Of a DNA stretch of 64,000 nucleotides, positions 37,430 to 47,479 are shown one piece after another. The notes under the pieces were generated by a model. It searched no databases. It saw only the letters and a program-made list of their open reading frames with translations, and was not told the DNA's origin. Numbering within the stretch: position 1 is the stretch's first letter; the number at the start of each line of letters is the position of its first letter. Source of the stretch: Vesta saturnalis (taxonomy: Eukaryota; Arthropoda; Insecta; Coleoptera; Lampyridae); assembly GCA_036346205.1 (NCBI GenBank), contig JARFJB010001945.1, forward strand, positions 3,412,501 through 3,476,500, given 5' to 3'. A program made the translations under genes and the position numbers.

Positions 37430-39130
37430 AGGATTATATAAATATCCATAGATGTTTTAAATGTTCTAAATTTAATCATAGGGCAAAAGATTGCAACGGT
37501 TGAACAATTTGTCCAATATGTGCATAAAATCATAATCTTAGAGGATGTAAGGCAATAAAGGAGGAACATAAATGTATTAATTGCGTAAATAGGGACAGAT
37601 AAGCGAAAAATAAGAAAAACTAATGAACATCCTTCTGCCCTAGATATAAATTGTCTATGTTATGTAGAAATTGTAAGGAAGTACAAGAAAACACTAAATA
37701 TAAATATAAATATAGGCGAACTTAATATTAAGTGCAATCAGTTAAATATGCAACATTCAAGGGCAGCCACTATAAAGTTAATAAAGTAATTGGAAAATTA
37801 TAAAATAGATATATCTTTAGTAAAAGAACCTCACACTGTTAAAAATCGAGTTAAAATATATCCAACTCATTAAATTATTTTCGAGTGTGGAGATAAAAAA
37901 AGAGCAGCAATTATATTGAAGAATAACACGTTACGTGGAATTTTAAGCACCCAAATATCTTTAGAAGATGTGTTATTATTAATGTTATTGTTGATGAGTA
38001 ATCGTACATTTTTGCAAGCATATATTTTGATATCAATAATGATATTTTTTTGCATTTGTGGGCCGAGATCTAGACACAAACGGAAATGTCAGACAACTAT
38101 ATGCACATCAACTACTAATGGTAATTAGTACTACCTGTGACTATAATTTTGACCTACTGAAGGAATGCAACCTTTAGCAAGAGACCTTTAACTTGTCAAT
38201 CGTCGTATTCCTACGAGACCTACAGTTTTACTTCTATCCGAGAAGAAGGAGTGCTTTGATTTTTCTCGACCAGGTTTGAACCCGCGCCGTTCGGGTGAAA
38301 GACAAGCACTCTAACCATTTCACCATCGAGGCAGCTTAATAGTGATATTAATTGTAGTTTGAAATTATTAACAAATATCATTGAATATAGGAAAAAGGGA
38401 AGCACTGTTAATTGGAATAGATAGCAACTGTAGATCTAAAATGTGGTATGATAGAAATACTAAGGCTCGAGGAAAAATTTTGAAGAATTTATTATAATAG
38501 AGGATCTATTTATTGTAAATGAAAATTTAGGTTTTCCTACTTTTGAAAATTCAAGAGGGCATAATATTATCGATTTAAAGTTGAAAGTTGTACTGACCAT
38601 AAAATCATTAATTGCATTTAGAAGAGCAAAATTTTTAATTAAAGAAATTGATTGGAGTTTGTTTGATAACTTTATTACTGAGAAACCTAAAAACACTTTT
38701 AATATTAATAATGAAAATAGTGTAGACAGTATTGATGATGTATTAGAATATAAGGTATTACATTCCAGTAATTTTAATTCAGTCTCAATAAGTTTAACAC
38801 AGAGTTAAAGCATTCTTGCCATTCCTCTTTTCGTATTTCTAAAGCGAGAACCAAACATCCTGTAAAAAATACAAATTTATGGTGGACAGAAGAATTGACT
38901 GTGTATAAAAAAAGGTAAATGCGTTAGGACGCAAGCACGCACGCACGCACAAGACGTATAACAATAAAGATAAAAAAAATGTACATTTTCAAGAAGAAGT
39001 TTTATACAAAAATTTAATTAAAACAACAAAATTTGAATCGTGGAAAAATTATTATAATATTCCTGGAGGAGCGAATCCATGTTGCACTGTTTATAAATTA
39101 GATTCAGTAAAAAAAGTTCTTTTACACAAC
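37430..39130 (+). pseudogene. Non-LTR retrotransposon relic: Gag zinc knuckles plus APE endonuclease
   Basis: Pieces on the + strand read CFKCSKFNHRAKDC (37455-37500), ICPICA, LRGCKA and EEHKCINC (to about 37580), three zinc knuckles of the C-x2-C-x4-H-x4-C kind found in ORF1 of R1- and Jockey-type LINEs. The endonuclease start follows: QHSRAATIKLIK, IDISLVKEPHTVKN and KKRAAIILKNNTLRGILSTQ (37740-37960). After a SINE insertion come IDSNCRSKMWYDRNTKARGK (about 38420-38475), VNENLGFPTF and GHNIIDLKLK (38515-38590). Then come WWTEELTVYKKR (about 38880) and FESWKNYYNIPGGANPC (about 39035-39085), the linker before reverse transcriptase. RT itself is absent because family A begins at 39133. Frameshifts, stops and a short GCAC expansion at 38935-38950 show it is dead. 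Confidence 0.85.
38118..38334 (-). repeat. SINE with a tRNA-Glu-like head inserted in the LINE relic
   Basis: On the minus strand from 38333: CCTCGATGGTGAAATGGTTA (A-box region), GTCTTTCACCCGAAC (anticodon-loop region like tRNA-Glu TTC) and GCGGGTTCAAACC (B box). A short unrelated body follows, reaching about 38118. It splits the endonuclease reading between the 38080 and 38345 pieces. Flanks TAATTAGT and TTAATAGT may be a worn target duplication. Confidence 0.7.
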
Positions 39131-39261
39131 GCTTAAAGAAAAATATGTGGTGTGGAACAACACACGACCTGCAAAATGGAAATTAAAAGAAACGAAATAA
39201 TTTTAATGTCCTTATAGTTTGTTATTTTCCAATAATGCAGCTATTTTTAAACACGTTAGAA

Positions 39262-39379
39262 GCGATGTAATACCCTAGGGCATTATGAAAAACCGAATGC
39301 ATAGTTACGAAACGAAGGTGCGATATAATGCCCTAGGGCATTATGAAAAACAGAATGCATAGTTACGAAACCAAGGTGA
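39262..39379. repeat. Two tandem copies of a 59-bp unit centred on CCCTAGGG
   Basis: Both units read GCGAT, then AATACCCTAGGGCATTATG (first) or AATGCCCTAGGGCATTATG (second), GAATGCATAGTTACGAAAC and AAGGTG. The second holds the perfect palindrome AATGCCCTAGGGCATT. Confidence 0.9.
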
Positions 39380-39534
39380 CTGAACAAACTCGATTATATT
39401 TTTTGCTAAAATAAAAGTAAAACCCACTTTATTTATTGCTAAAAATGACAATCGATGACAAAAATAAAATTCAATATCTTTCTTTAATTGAATAACACAC
39501 TAAAAGGACGTTAAATATAGAAGACACTACGAGT

Positions 39535-39623
39535 GTTACAGGAATAATTCCCTCGGTCAACATACAACAAAGGCCCTCGGGCAGTACACTGTTGACCTCG
39601 GGGCATTATTATACCCGTAACAC
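39535..39623. repeat. Palindrome with 30-bp arms
   Basis: GTGTTACAGGAATAATTCCC and CTCGGTCAACA are answered in reverse by TGTTGACCTCGGGGCATTAT and TATACCCGTAACAC, with a short loop containing GGCCCTCGGGC. It sits with the 59-bp repeats in a stretch of about 395 bp that interrupts family A, so the whole may be one small foldback insertion. Confidence 0.8.
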
Positions 39624-40659
39624 CCTTGATACCATAATTACTATAATATCATTTTTTTAGGATAATTATGCAACCTCTTTTATTCCGAAAATAGACAACA
39701 TTGTAAAAACAAAAACCATATCCTATGTCAAACAGACGTTTAAAACTTCATGAGACAAGTCCATAGACATCCAGATATTAACTTAAAACATCCGGTGTGA
39801 AACACCATACGACCTTCCACCCTACAAAATGGAAATTAAAAGATATGAAATAATTTTAGTAAATTTTTTTTAGCATAATTATGCAACCTCTTTTATAATA
39901 AGTTCATTACGAAAATAGACAACATTATAAAAACAAAAACAATAGTCAAACAGGCGTTTGAAACTTCATGACAGACAGAGGTTAATAGACATTAGATACT
40001 AACTTAAATAATTAAAGAAAATGAAACGATTTTAGTTATATTTTCTTGGGGAAACTAATCAACCCCTTTTATACCTTTACAACGAACAAGACAACATTGT
40101 AAAAGCAAAAACAATAATCTATGTCAGAATGACGTTTAAAACTGCATGTCAGATAGAGACTAATAGACTTAATGACATGTTAACTTAAAAAAAAATTCCA
40201 AAGCCATCCGCTTCTATAAGATATCAATAACACAGTTTAACCATTTTGATTGATATTTAACTAATTTTTAGACTTACCGTGCGTTATATTAAGAAAATTT
40301 ATAAAACAAAGTTACGTAAAATTAAATTTCCTTCAAAAAATGTATCTACACTTTTTCTTATAAAATTAATCGTTATTCAAATATTGAAAAACATAAATTC
40401 TTCTTTAGGAATCTTTTGCCGCTAAATTACGGGTCATATCAAAAAATTGTATCGATATGTTTAAAGGGTATTTTTATATCTTTGAGATATATACCTATTT
40501 TAGAAATATTCGATAAAAAACAAAAACTGCCCCTAACAAACCCCCCTCCACGCCACTGGATTTCTTCCAAAATCTAATGCAAGATAGCTTAAACACGAAA
40601 TTTGAAATGCGTACATGTTGTCGTTCTGCAGTTATCCTGGATACTTACATACATCCATA

Positions 40660-40749
40660 CAGACACACATACTCACGCACACATGCACACGCACACGCAC
40701 ACGCACACGCTCACGCACAAACACACGCACAAACATACGCACACACACA

Positions 40750-40808
<59 letters not shown>

Positions 40809-41062
40809 CACACGCACACATGCACACGCGTACACACGCGCACGCAGGAACACACGCACATGCACACACGCACACGCCACACGCACACGACACGCACACA
40901 CACGCACATGCCACACACGCCACACACACAGCACACACGCACACACGCACACGCACACACACACGCACCACGACACACGCACAGCACACGCACACGCGCA
41001 CACGCACACACGCACACAAGCACACACGCACACAAGCACACAGCACACACCACACACGCACT

Positions 41063-41093
<31 letters not shown>

Positions 41094-41272
41094 ACACACG
41101 CACACAACGCACACACGCACACACGCACACACGCACACGCACACCGCACCACGCACGCACACAGCGCACAGCGCACACTCACACGCGCACACACGCACAC
41201 ACGCACACACGCACACACTCACACACGTACCCACGCACACACGCACATTCGCACACACGTCACACGCACATC
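40660..41272. repeat. 0.6-kb CA/CACG array attached to family A copy 3
   Basis: CA, GCACAC and ACGCAC words, with pure (CA)n at about 40764-40804, start directly after TACTTACATACATCCATACA. Thr/His and Cys/Val frames on both strands are artefacts. Confidence 0.95.
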
Positions 41273-41604
41273 TGGAATAATTGTAGGTGTTGAAGATATA
41301 AGAATACCTACATGTCCATTAATTATGTTGTATAAAATTTTTTTACGACGCGTAATTTAATGGCATATATTCCTGTGGGTTAAGTGGAACTTAAGTGTTT
41401 AGTTAAAATTTGTTCATTGTCTGACTAACGATCTAGTTTTATAGCAAAAAGTGTAAATATATTTTTTAAAGAAAATTTAACTTTAGATAACTTTTCTTTT
41501 TAAAGTTTATTTATTAAAGGCCAAATAAGTCTAAAAATGAATTAAGGAGTATAGAAAACGTTTAATCTATATTAATACTTTTATAGAAGTTAGCATCTAC
41601 ACCT
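41273..41604. other. Intergenic, no gene seen
   Basis: AT-rich with nothing recognised. Confidence 0.5.
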
Positions 41605-41735
41605 TTACTTCAGAAAATGTCAAATGTTTTTCAGAAATTATGTGATCGATTGTAGAAAGCGTCAAATGTATTCCAGAAAATGTAAAATGTACTTTAGATT
41701 TATCAAATGTATTTCAGTAATTTGTACTTCAGAGA
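41605..41735. repeat. Degenerate tandem repeat of about 25-30 bp
   Basis: At least four units share CAGAAAATGTCAAATGT, GTCAAATGTATTCCAG, GAAAATGTAAAATGT and ATCAAATGTATTTCAG with spacing of 25-35 bp. Confidence 0.6.
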
Positions 41736-42659
41736 ATATTATTTCTTAATTATCTGGAATTGTTTGTGATTTCAAATTAAAAATATTTGGAACTAATACA
41801 AATTTCCAAATAACTCTGAAATTGTCGTTTCAAATGATACTGCCATCTTTTGTTAGCCATGGAAACCTAGATGTTTGCAAGGAAAGTATTTTAATATGTA
41901 AAATGCAACATTGCAAATAATATTTAACATAAATATAGCAAGTAATACATCAAAATTTAGGAAATTTTAAGCTCTTTTCAAAAATCCCAAAATATATATG
42001 GTAAATGCAGTTTAGGGTCGCATAAAAAAACAACACTCTGTATAAAAACTCTATCGCGATGGATTCTACATAAAAAGTACTCTAAGAAAGATTTTGCCAA
42101 AATCAATTATCTTTAATAATAAGAAACGAGTAGAGATAGCTGAATTCTGTTTGATCAAATCATTTTCTCATTAAGTTTAAGCTTCTGACACCTAGATCCA
42201 TTTTTTTCTATCTCTTAAAATAAAGGTTGTTTCATAAGAATGTGTCCAATTTTGGACCACCTGGTACAGATATGACTTGGAGCTTTAAAAATTTTAATAT
42301 TTTAAAGGTATGTACGGTATCTAATTGAATCAATTCAAATTTACTATAAATTAATTTTAAATTATATAATATTTTGAGAAATTTCTTATGAGAGGTTATT
42401 TCTAGGTTTGTTATTTCAGAAAACGATAATATGAATGTTATCTTTATCTTCTGGAGGATACTTAAAATATTTGTGCATAAAAGGTTATTATATTGGACAT
42501 TCATTTCCAAAAATATTTTTAATTGCTCTTATTGAAGCGTCCATATTATATTGGAGTATTTTCTGATCACCCTTTGGTTAGATTAGCAAATGAAGTAATC
42601 ACTAATTTGTTTAACAACTTTGTCTTGATTTTTAAGTGAGATGTCTAAATTTTTATTGA
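41736..42659. other. Mostly unassigned sequence with a scrap of mariner terminal repeat
   Basis: TCGCGATGGATTCTACATAA at about 42056-42075 echoes the terminal repeat near 21305-21330. The 92-codon minus frame at 42510-42232 lies downstream of the gypsy integrase and might be retroelement sequence, but shows no motif. Confidence 0.4.
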
Positions 42660-44770
42660 TTTCTAGTAAATCTTTATTATTAAGGATCTTTTAGAAAGGT
42701 TACGAAGTTTAAATTTTTGTGATTTGTGCTTAATCAGTCTACCATTTTCTTTCAACACTAATTTGATTTTTTATTACCGGGTTTAATCTTTCTTTGATTC
42801 TAAGATTATTATATTGTGTAAAATAGTCTTCGTTAAAATAGTCATTACCTGAAATGTTTTGAGCTCGATCGTCAAGGATTTGGCCAATCAAATAAAATGA
42901 CTTTGTCATAATACTGATCAGTTTTTCGTATTCTTTGTCTGGTGAAGTATGCTACTGGTTTACTTACGATAGGGGGTTCTTCTAGGTTTTCATTAGCTTT
43001 ATTATTCTTTGAGTACTTTTCTCTAATTTTGTATTGTACATACTTATTTATTGTTCATAAATGTTTATCGAGGTCTGTTTTGTGTGCGTTTAACTTTTTA
43101 TAGGGTCCATACAATTAGGTAAAGGGAGTGTAACCTATCGGGGAATGACTTGATTGATTATATGTAGTTATTGCTGTTATCATACTATTTTTCGCGTCGT
43201 CACTGTTTTTCTTTTGATTTTTCAGTACTCGTGTCTTTTTTAATAATGCGGAATGTCAATAAGCGAGTTTGAGCTGCTGTTAATTAGTTGTAGAATGTAA
43301 TTCTATTTGGACGAATTGACAGAATTCTTGAAATGTTTTGTTTTTAATTTCCCTTTCTTCATCACATACTATCTTTTTAGGGTAACTATGGTGAGAAAAA
43401 TAATGTCTTAATTTATTTAGTATTGTTATACTGGTATCTGTTATGAAATAGGCTTGAGTATATAGTGAAAATAGATCAATTATTGTTAAGAACCTATTTC
43501 CTTTACAACTAAAAGTGTCAATGTGTACAACATCAACGGGTCTTTTAGCAAGTAAGGACCCTGAGAATGGACGTTTAATGAGTTTCTATAGTATTTATTA
43601 ATTAAACAACTATCGCAATTATTAATTATTTTATTAATTTTAATTTCATGTTAGGAAATAATAATACAATTTAAGGTGGCTATACGTTTCCGTTATTCTG
43701 TTGTGATCTGAATTATGGCAATCTTTCACAATTTCGTTTTGTGATCTGCATTTTCCACTAAAATATTACTTTTGACAAATTTTGCGCTATTATTAAATAG
43801 TTGATGGGTCATTGTTGAAATTTCTGATTCTAATTCTTTATTTGTAAAGTAAATACCGTGTAACGTTTGAAGATTAATGATTTGTTTAAGCATTCGAGTT
43901 AAATTTTCTAGTTCCGGTCCTTGCCTAATTATTATGGCATAATTGTTTTTTGAAAAAGGTTTTTCATGATTAATATTAAATCGTTCACGTAATTTAAAAA
44001 TAATTACATTCGTCAAGTAGTTTACTGGCTCTTCAGAAATAGACATAGTAAATAGAGGATTCTCTTGTGCAGTGTGTTGAGTGATATCGGAATCTCTGTT
44101 TTCTGACATTAATTTCTTTGGGGTTTCTATGAATTCGCACTCATTCGGTATTTCTGGATCTTCATCGATATTACTAAACAAAGAGGAGAGTTCATCGTTT
44201 GATTCATTTACACTTAAGTGTTGCGTTCCAATTATATTAGGTATGTCTAAATCAGAAAAAAGTTCTTGAGGTGTTTCTTTTATTTCAACGTTAAAAATTT
44301 GTTGGCATCGACTTATTGAACAAAATGAATTTCAAATATTGTGTAGGATCCTAATGGGACTCTACAGATTCGGTTATGTGCAGACTAGCGATGCAGGCAA
44401 ATATAGATTATTTAATTTAACTTCTGGGATAATTATTTACTGGTATATCAATAAAATTTTGGACTGTTTGTTTAAATGGTTTGAAATTCTTAGGATTGAA
44501 TGAGCGAAATGGTATTGTAACATTTCCTATCTAATATTTGAGTATTATAATCTATTTTTGCTCCTAATGTTCTAAGTTCTTTACTTCTAAGAATTGCATC
44601 AATATCTTTATCTGCATTAAATTCTTCTAATAAGAGGGATTTCACATTATTGCCATTTGATATAGCTCTACTTAGACTTTTTACAGAAAAGGGTTTTTGA
44701 AATAAAAGTTCTGAAGAAATTACTTCGCCGGGTTTGGATCAAATGTTTTACATTAAATTCGGGGATAATA
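42660..44770 (-). pseudogene. Gypsy-type LTR retrotransposon relic: protease end and integrase, RT deleted
   Basis: Read from high to low coordinates: a protease-like end with SKELRTLGAKIDYNTQILD (about 44590-44530), a linker, and the 151-codon frame 44181-43726. That frame holds a pre-integrase region and is followed by the H2C2-type start KDCHNSDHNRITETYSHL. The integrase core follows: VDVVHIDTFSCKGNRFLTII (about 43540-43480) with the first Asp, KKIVCDEEREI (about 43385) with the second, and a frame-shifted NSLID where relatives have N-S-P-x-E, so the third acid is changed. A C-terminal piece has GYTPF, LYGPYKKLNAH and VAYFTRQRIRKTDQYYDKV (about 42950-42890). RT and RNase H are mostly missing between the protease and the linker. 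I see no LTR pair. Stops and frameshifts are frequent. Confidence 0.75.
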
Positions 44771-44852
44771 ATAAAAGGTAATTTGGGTTTATTTGTTAAT
44801 GCGCTTAAATCAAGGTTTTGCTGTTCCGAGGCTATTAAATGAAAATTTTCAC

Positions 44853-44912
44853 TTAACCCTCCTTATGTTAACATTTTGGTTTCACTTATTGTGTTCGGGT
44901 CATGATGACCCA
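44853..44912. repeat. PiggyBac terminus: TTAA target, CCCTCC end and subterminal palindrome
   Basis: TTAA at 44853-44856 is followed by CCCTCCTTATGTTAAC, then at 44898-44912 by the near-palindrome GGGTCATGATGACCC. A TTAA target next to CCC-starting ends and an inner GGTCA/TGACC palindrome is characteristic of piggyBac-like elements. The matching opposite end was not found. Confidence 0.75.
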
Positions 44913-45009
44913 GGAGCCTATTACATTTTATTACGTTATTTTATTTTTATTACATATTATGTAAAGAACATCTGAAAAACGTAGTAGTTAGGTATATACA
45001 TTTATTTAT

Positions 45010-46559
45010 TTATTTGTTAGAGTCTTGACAGTAGTAATATACATGAGCTTTACATAGGTATTTTGAGCAATTACAATATACCATATTAGTTTTATTATCA
45101 TTTGAAGAGGGACAAAAATTACATCTTTTACGCTTGGTTGTGGTTGATTGTTCCCTTATTTCGGCATTACTGGTTGAAGAACATGACTTTATAACCACTT
45201 CAGCTGCAGGAATACTTCGAGGGAGAAGTTTTCTTTCTTGCAATAATGGAGTGATCAAGGAATTACCCAGTTCTTCAAGAAATAGTCACCGTTTTATGAG
45301 TTTTCTAGCATTCCAGGTTGGAGTTACTTCGCACCATAGAACATAAGCGTTGTAAGCTGAAACGTCTATGATATTATAAAACATAGTAATTGGTCATCTT
45401 TGAGTTTGCCGTCTGCATGTGTATGTTATTATTAACTTGTGTAACGTGTCTACAGCACTTTTAGTTTTGTTGTAATCTAAAATCATAAACGGCTTTTTAT
45501 GATCTTGGTTACACACTCCGTTATCGTGGTGCATGGTGCTCATGAGCGTCAAATTTTAATTCCGTTTGGGAATATAGGAAACTATCGACGTGTCCTTGGT
45601 AAAGTAAAATTTTGAAGAAAGAACTTCTTTCCTATTGAAGACCAATGCGGGTGGCAATTCGGGATTATTTATGCGAATAGTGCCATGCATGGTTATTTTT
45701 GTTTTCAATAGCATCTGCCCCGGATCGTACGAGGTAAAAAAATTATCACACGTTACATTGTGGCCTTTTGAACCATAAGTAAGGTCTAGCCCAACTTTTT
45801 TACCTTGACCTCTCTCTGGAGGTTCACCTTCTTTTTTCCCGAGGTCAACTTGCATGTAATGTACATAATCAGTTACAGAATCGCATAAAGTTCAAATCTG
45901 GACTCCTTGTTTAGCAGGTTTATTCGAGATGTACTGTCTAAAAGGACAACGACCTCTGAAAGGTACCAGTTGCTCATCTACTGTCACATTTTCGTGAACA
46001 CTGTAGGGCTTAGGTAGAATTGCAACCCATTCATCCCGTATGGGAGTTAATTTATCAGTTTGGTGTCGTTGTGGTTGTTTTTTATCGTCAAAGCGAATTA
46101 TTCGTGCAATTACATGAAATCGTTGCAGGGACATCATAGCTTTGAATATTGGACGACCTACATTTCCATCCTACCGACTGACTGTTGCCTCTCCATGAGA
46201 TTTATACACTCCAGCTAGAAACAGTAGGCCAAAATATGCTTCAAGTTCAACTAATGTTACTTCTTGAAACGTGTCGCCACAAAGTTTTTTGTATGCTAAA
46301 TTTGACAGTCTCAAAATTAGGTTTACAATTTTGGGTGTGAAATATAAGAAGTATGCGGATTTTATATCAATTATTCGCGACGTAGCATACCTTGTTGGCC
46401 GGCCCAGGAATCAAAGAAATAATATTTGCTGCTGATAACCTTCCCGATTGATGCATCTTTTCATTCCATACTACATTGCCATCTTTTGAAGTGACATTAT
46501 TATCCGCATCAGCTTCATCTGAAATCGTAGCTTCCACTTCATCTTCCGATTCGCTATTA
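45010..46559 (-). pseudogene. PiggyBac-type transposase, nearly full length but frameshifted
   Basis: From 46559 down: acidic SESEDEVEATISDEADADNN, then VVWNEKMHQSG and IPGPANK, a frameshifted stretch with KLCGDTFQEVTLVELEAYFG and GVYKSHGEA (about 46290-46200), then FKAMMSLQRFHVIARIIRFD. Next come VTVDEQLVPFRGRCPFRQYI with the first catalytic Asp (about 45980), GLDLTYGSKGHNVTCDNFFT with the second (about 45760), ALVFNRKEVLSSKFYF, SAVDTLHKL with the third (about 45460) and NIIDVSAYNAYVLW (about 45365). The C-terminal Cys-rich finger is CNFCPSSNDNKTNMVYCNCS with LCKAHVYYYC. It stops near 45010, about 150 bp from the TTAA end. The catalytic DDD set and the finger survive, but at least three frame breaks occur. 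The N-terminus is cut by the MITE. Confidence 0.92.
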
Positions 46560-46561
46560 TA

Positions 46562-47323
46562 CAGGGTGAATCTTATCTAATCCGCCAAAATTAAAGGAGT
46601 ACTAGAACTCATCATTCTAAACAAAAAAGTTCATATGTAGGTGGGTCGGGAAATGCTTTGTTTCCGAGATACAGGGTTTCAAAGTTGAAAAAATAAATCG
46701 CGTTTTATTCAATATCTTTTGACTGTTTCGAAATAATTTCATGAAATTTTTTATATGGGGGTTTTTTGGGATGACAAATTCAAATCTTTTCTGCTAAAAA
46801 AAGTGAAGTTGCTAGAGCAGACACATAAGTAAACAAGTAAGAATCCCTATTGTTAAACCTGTCAAAGGAATACTCTCCGAAAATGTGTATGCATCATGAG
46901 TTTTAAATGCGTTTTTCTCGGAAAGGGTTGCTCCTAGCGACTTCACTAAGATATACCTTTTTTAGCAGAAAAGATAGGAAGATCGATTTTTCTAGTCCAA
47001 AATGGTATACAGTGTAGCACAAAAAAATTGCGACGATTTAAAGGGGTCGAAATGGTTGCCGCTGGCGCCCCCTAGAAACCACAACTAAATGGACCAGAAA
47101 TTTAAATTTGTCATCCCAAAAAACCTCCACATACGAAATTTCATGAAATTATTTCGAAATAGTCGAAAGATATTGAAGAAAACGCGATTTCTTTTTTCAA
47201 CTTTGACACCCTGTATCTCGGAAACGAAGCATTTCCAGACCCATGTACATATGAACTTTTTTGCTTAGAATGATGAGTTCTAGCACTCCTTTAATTATGG
47301 CGGATTAGATAAGATTCACCCTG
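46562..47323. mobile_element. 762-bp MITE with inverted repeats of about 220 bp, TA target
   Basis: The element lies between TA at 46560-46561 and TA at 47324-47325. Both ends read CAGGGTGAATCTTATCTAAT inwards. The match continues for over 200 bp with blocks such as CATCATTCTAA, GTTTCCGAGATACAGGGT, TTTCGAAATAATTTCATGAA and GGTTTTTTGGGATGACAAAT. The centre (about 46800-47080) is unique and non-coding. The form is that of a mariner-mobilised MITE, and its left end sits within the first codons of the piggyBac relic. Confidence 0.93.
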
Positions 47324-47479
47324 TATATCTCGGTTTCGGACAAATGGTCTTAACTTAACCTTCACGCCATTTCCTTGCGGGGTAGGCAAAACAATCCCTG
47401 CCTCTTATTTATTTTTCATTCACAATCTTTCTCCATGCTTTCATATCTCGGCATACATCCCTAGCTTTCGCATCCGCAA

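Larger units (their letters stand above)
39133..40660 (+). repeat. Dispersed repeat family A, copy 3, with internal tandem units
   Basis: It begins ATATGTGGTGTGGAACAACA. An internal unit of about 180-225 bp occurs about three times: a part at 39655-39785, then 39786-40010 and 40011-40190. Each unit carries some of ATAATTATGCAACCTCTTTT, GACAACATTGTAAAA, GTCAGA/GTCAAAC with GACGTTTAAAACTTCATG, and TTAACTTAAA. A 3-prime part follows with ATTCCAAAGCCATCCGCTTC, CTTATAAAATTAATCGTTAT and GCGTACATGTTGTCGTT (40611-40627), which runs into the CA array. An unrelated palindromic insert lies at about 39257-39652. Confidence 0.8.

Noticed and set aside
38264..38333. A functional tRNA-Glu gene
   Set aside because: The acceptor and T stems are poor and it lies as an insertion within a LINE, with a SINE-like body.
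38930..38952. A short GCAC repeat as a separate family A-type array
   Set aside because: It is only about 20 bp inside the LINE linker, explained by local slippage.
40577..41360. Thr/His and Cys/Val frames of up to 252 codons in the CA/CACG array
   Set aside because: Repeat artefacts that overlap on both strands.
45134..45346. A + strand frame of 70 codons over the piggyBac 3-prime end
   Set aside because: Shadow of the minus-strand transposase, whose motifs are clear.
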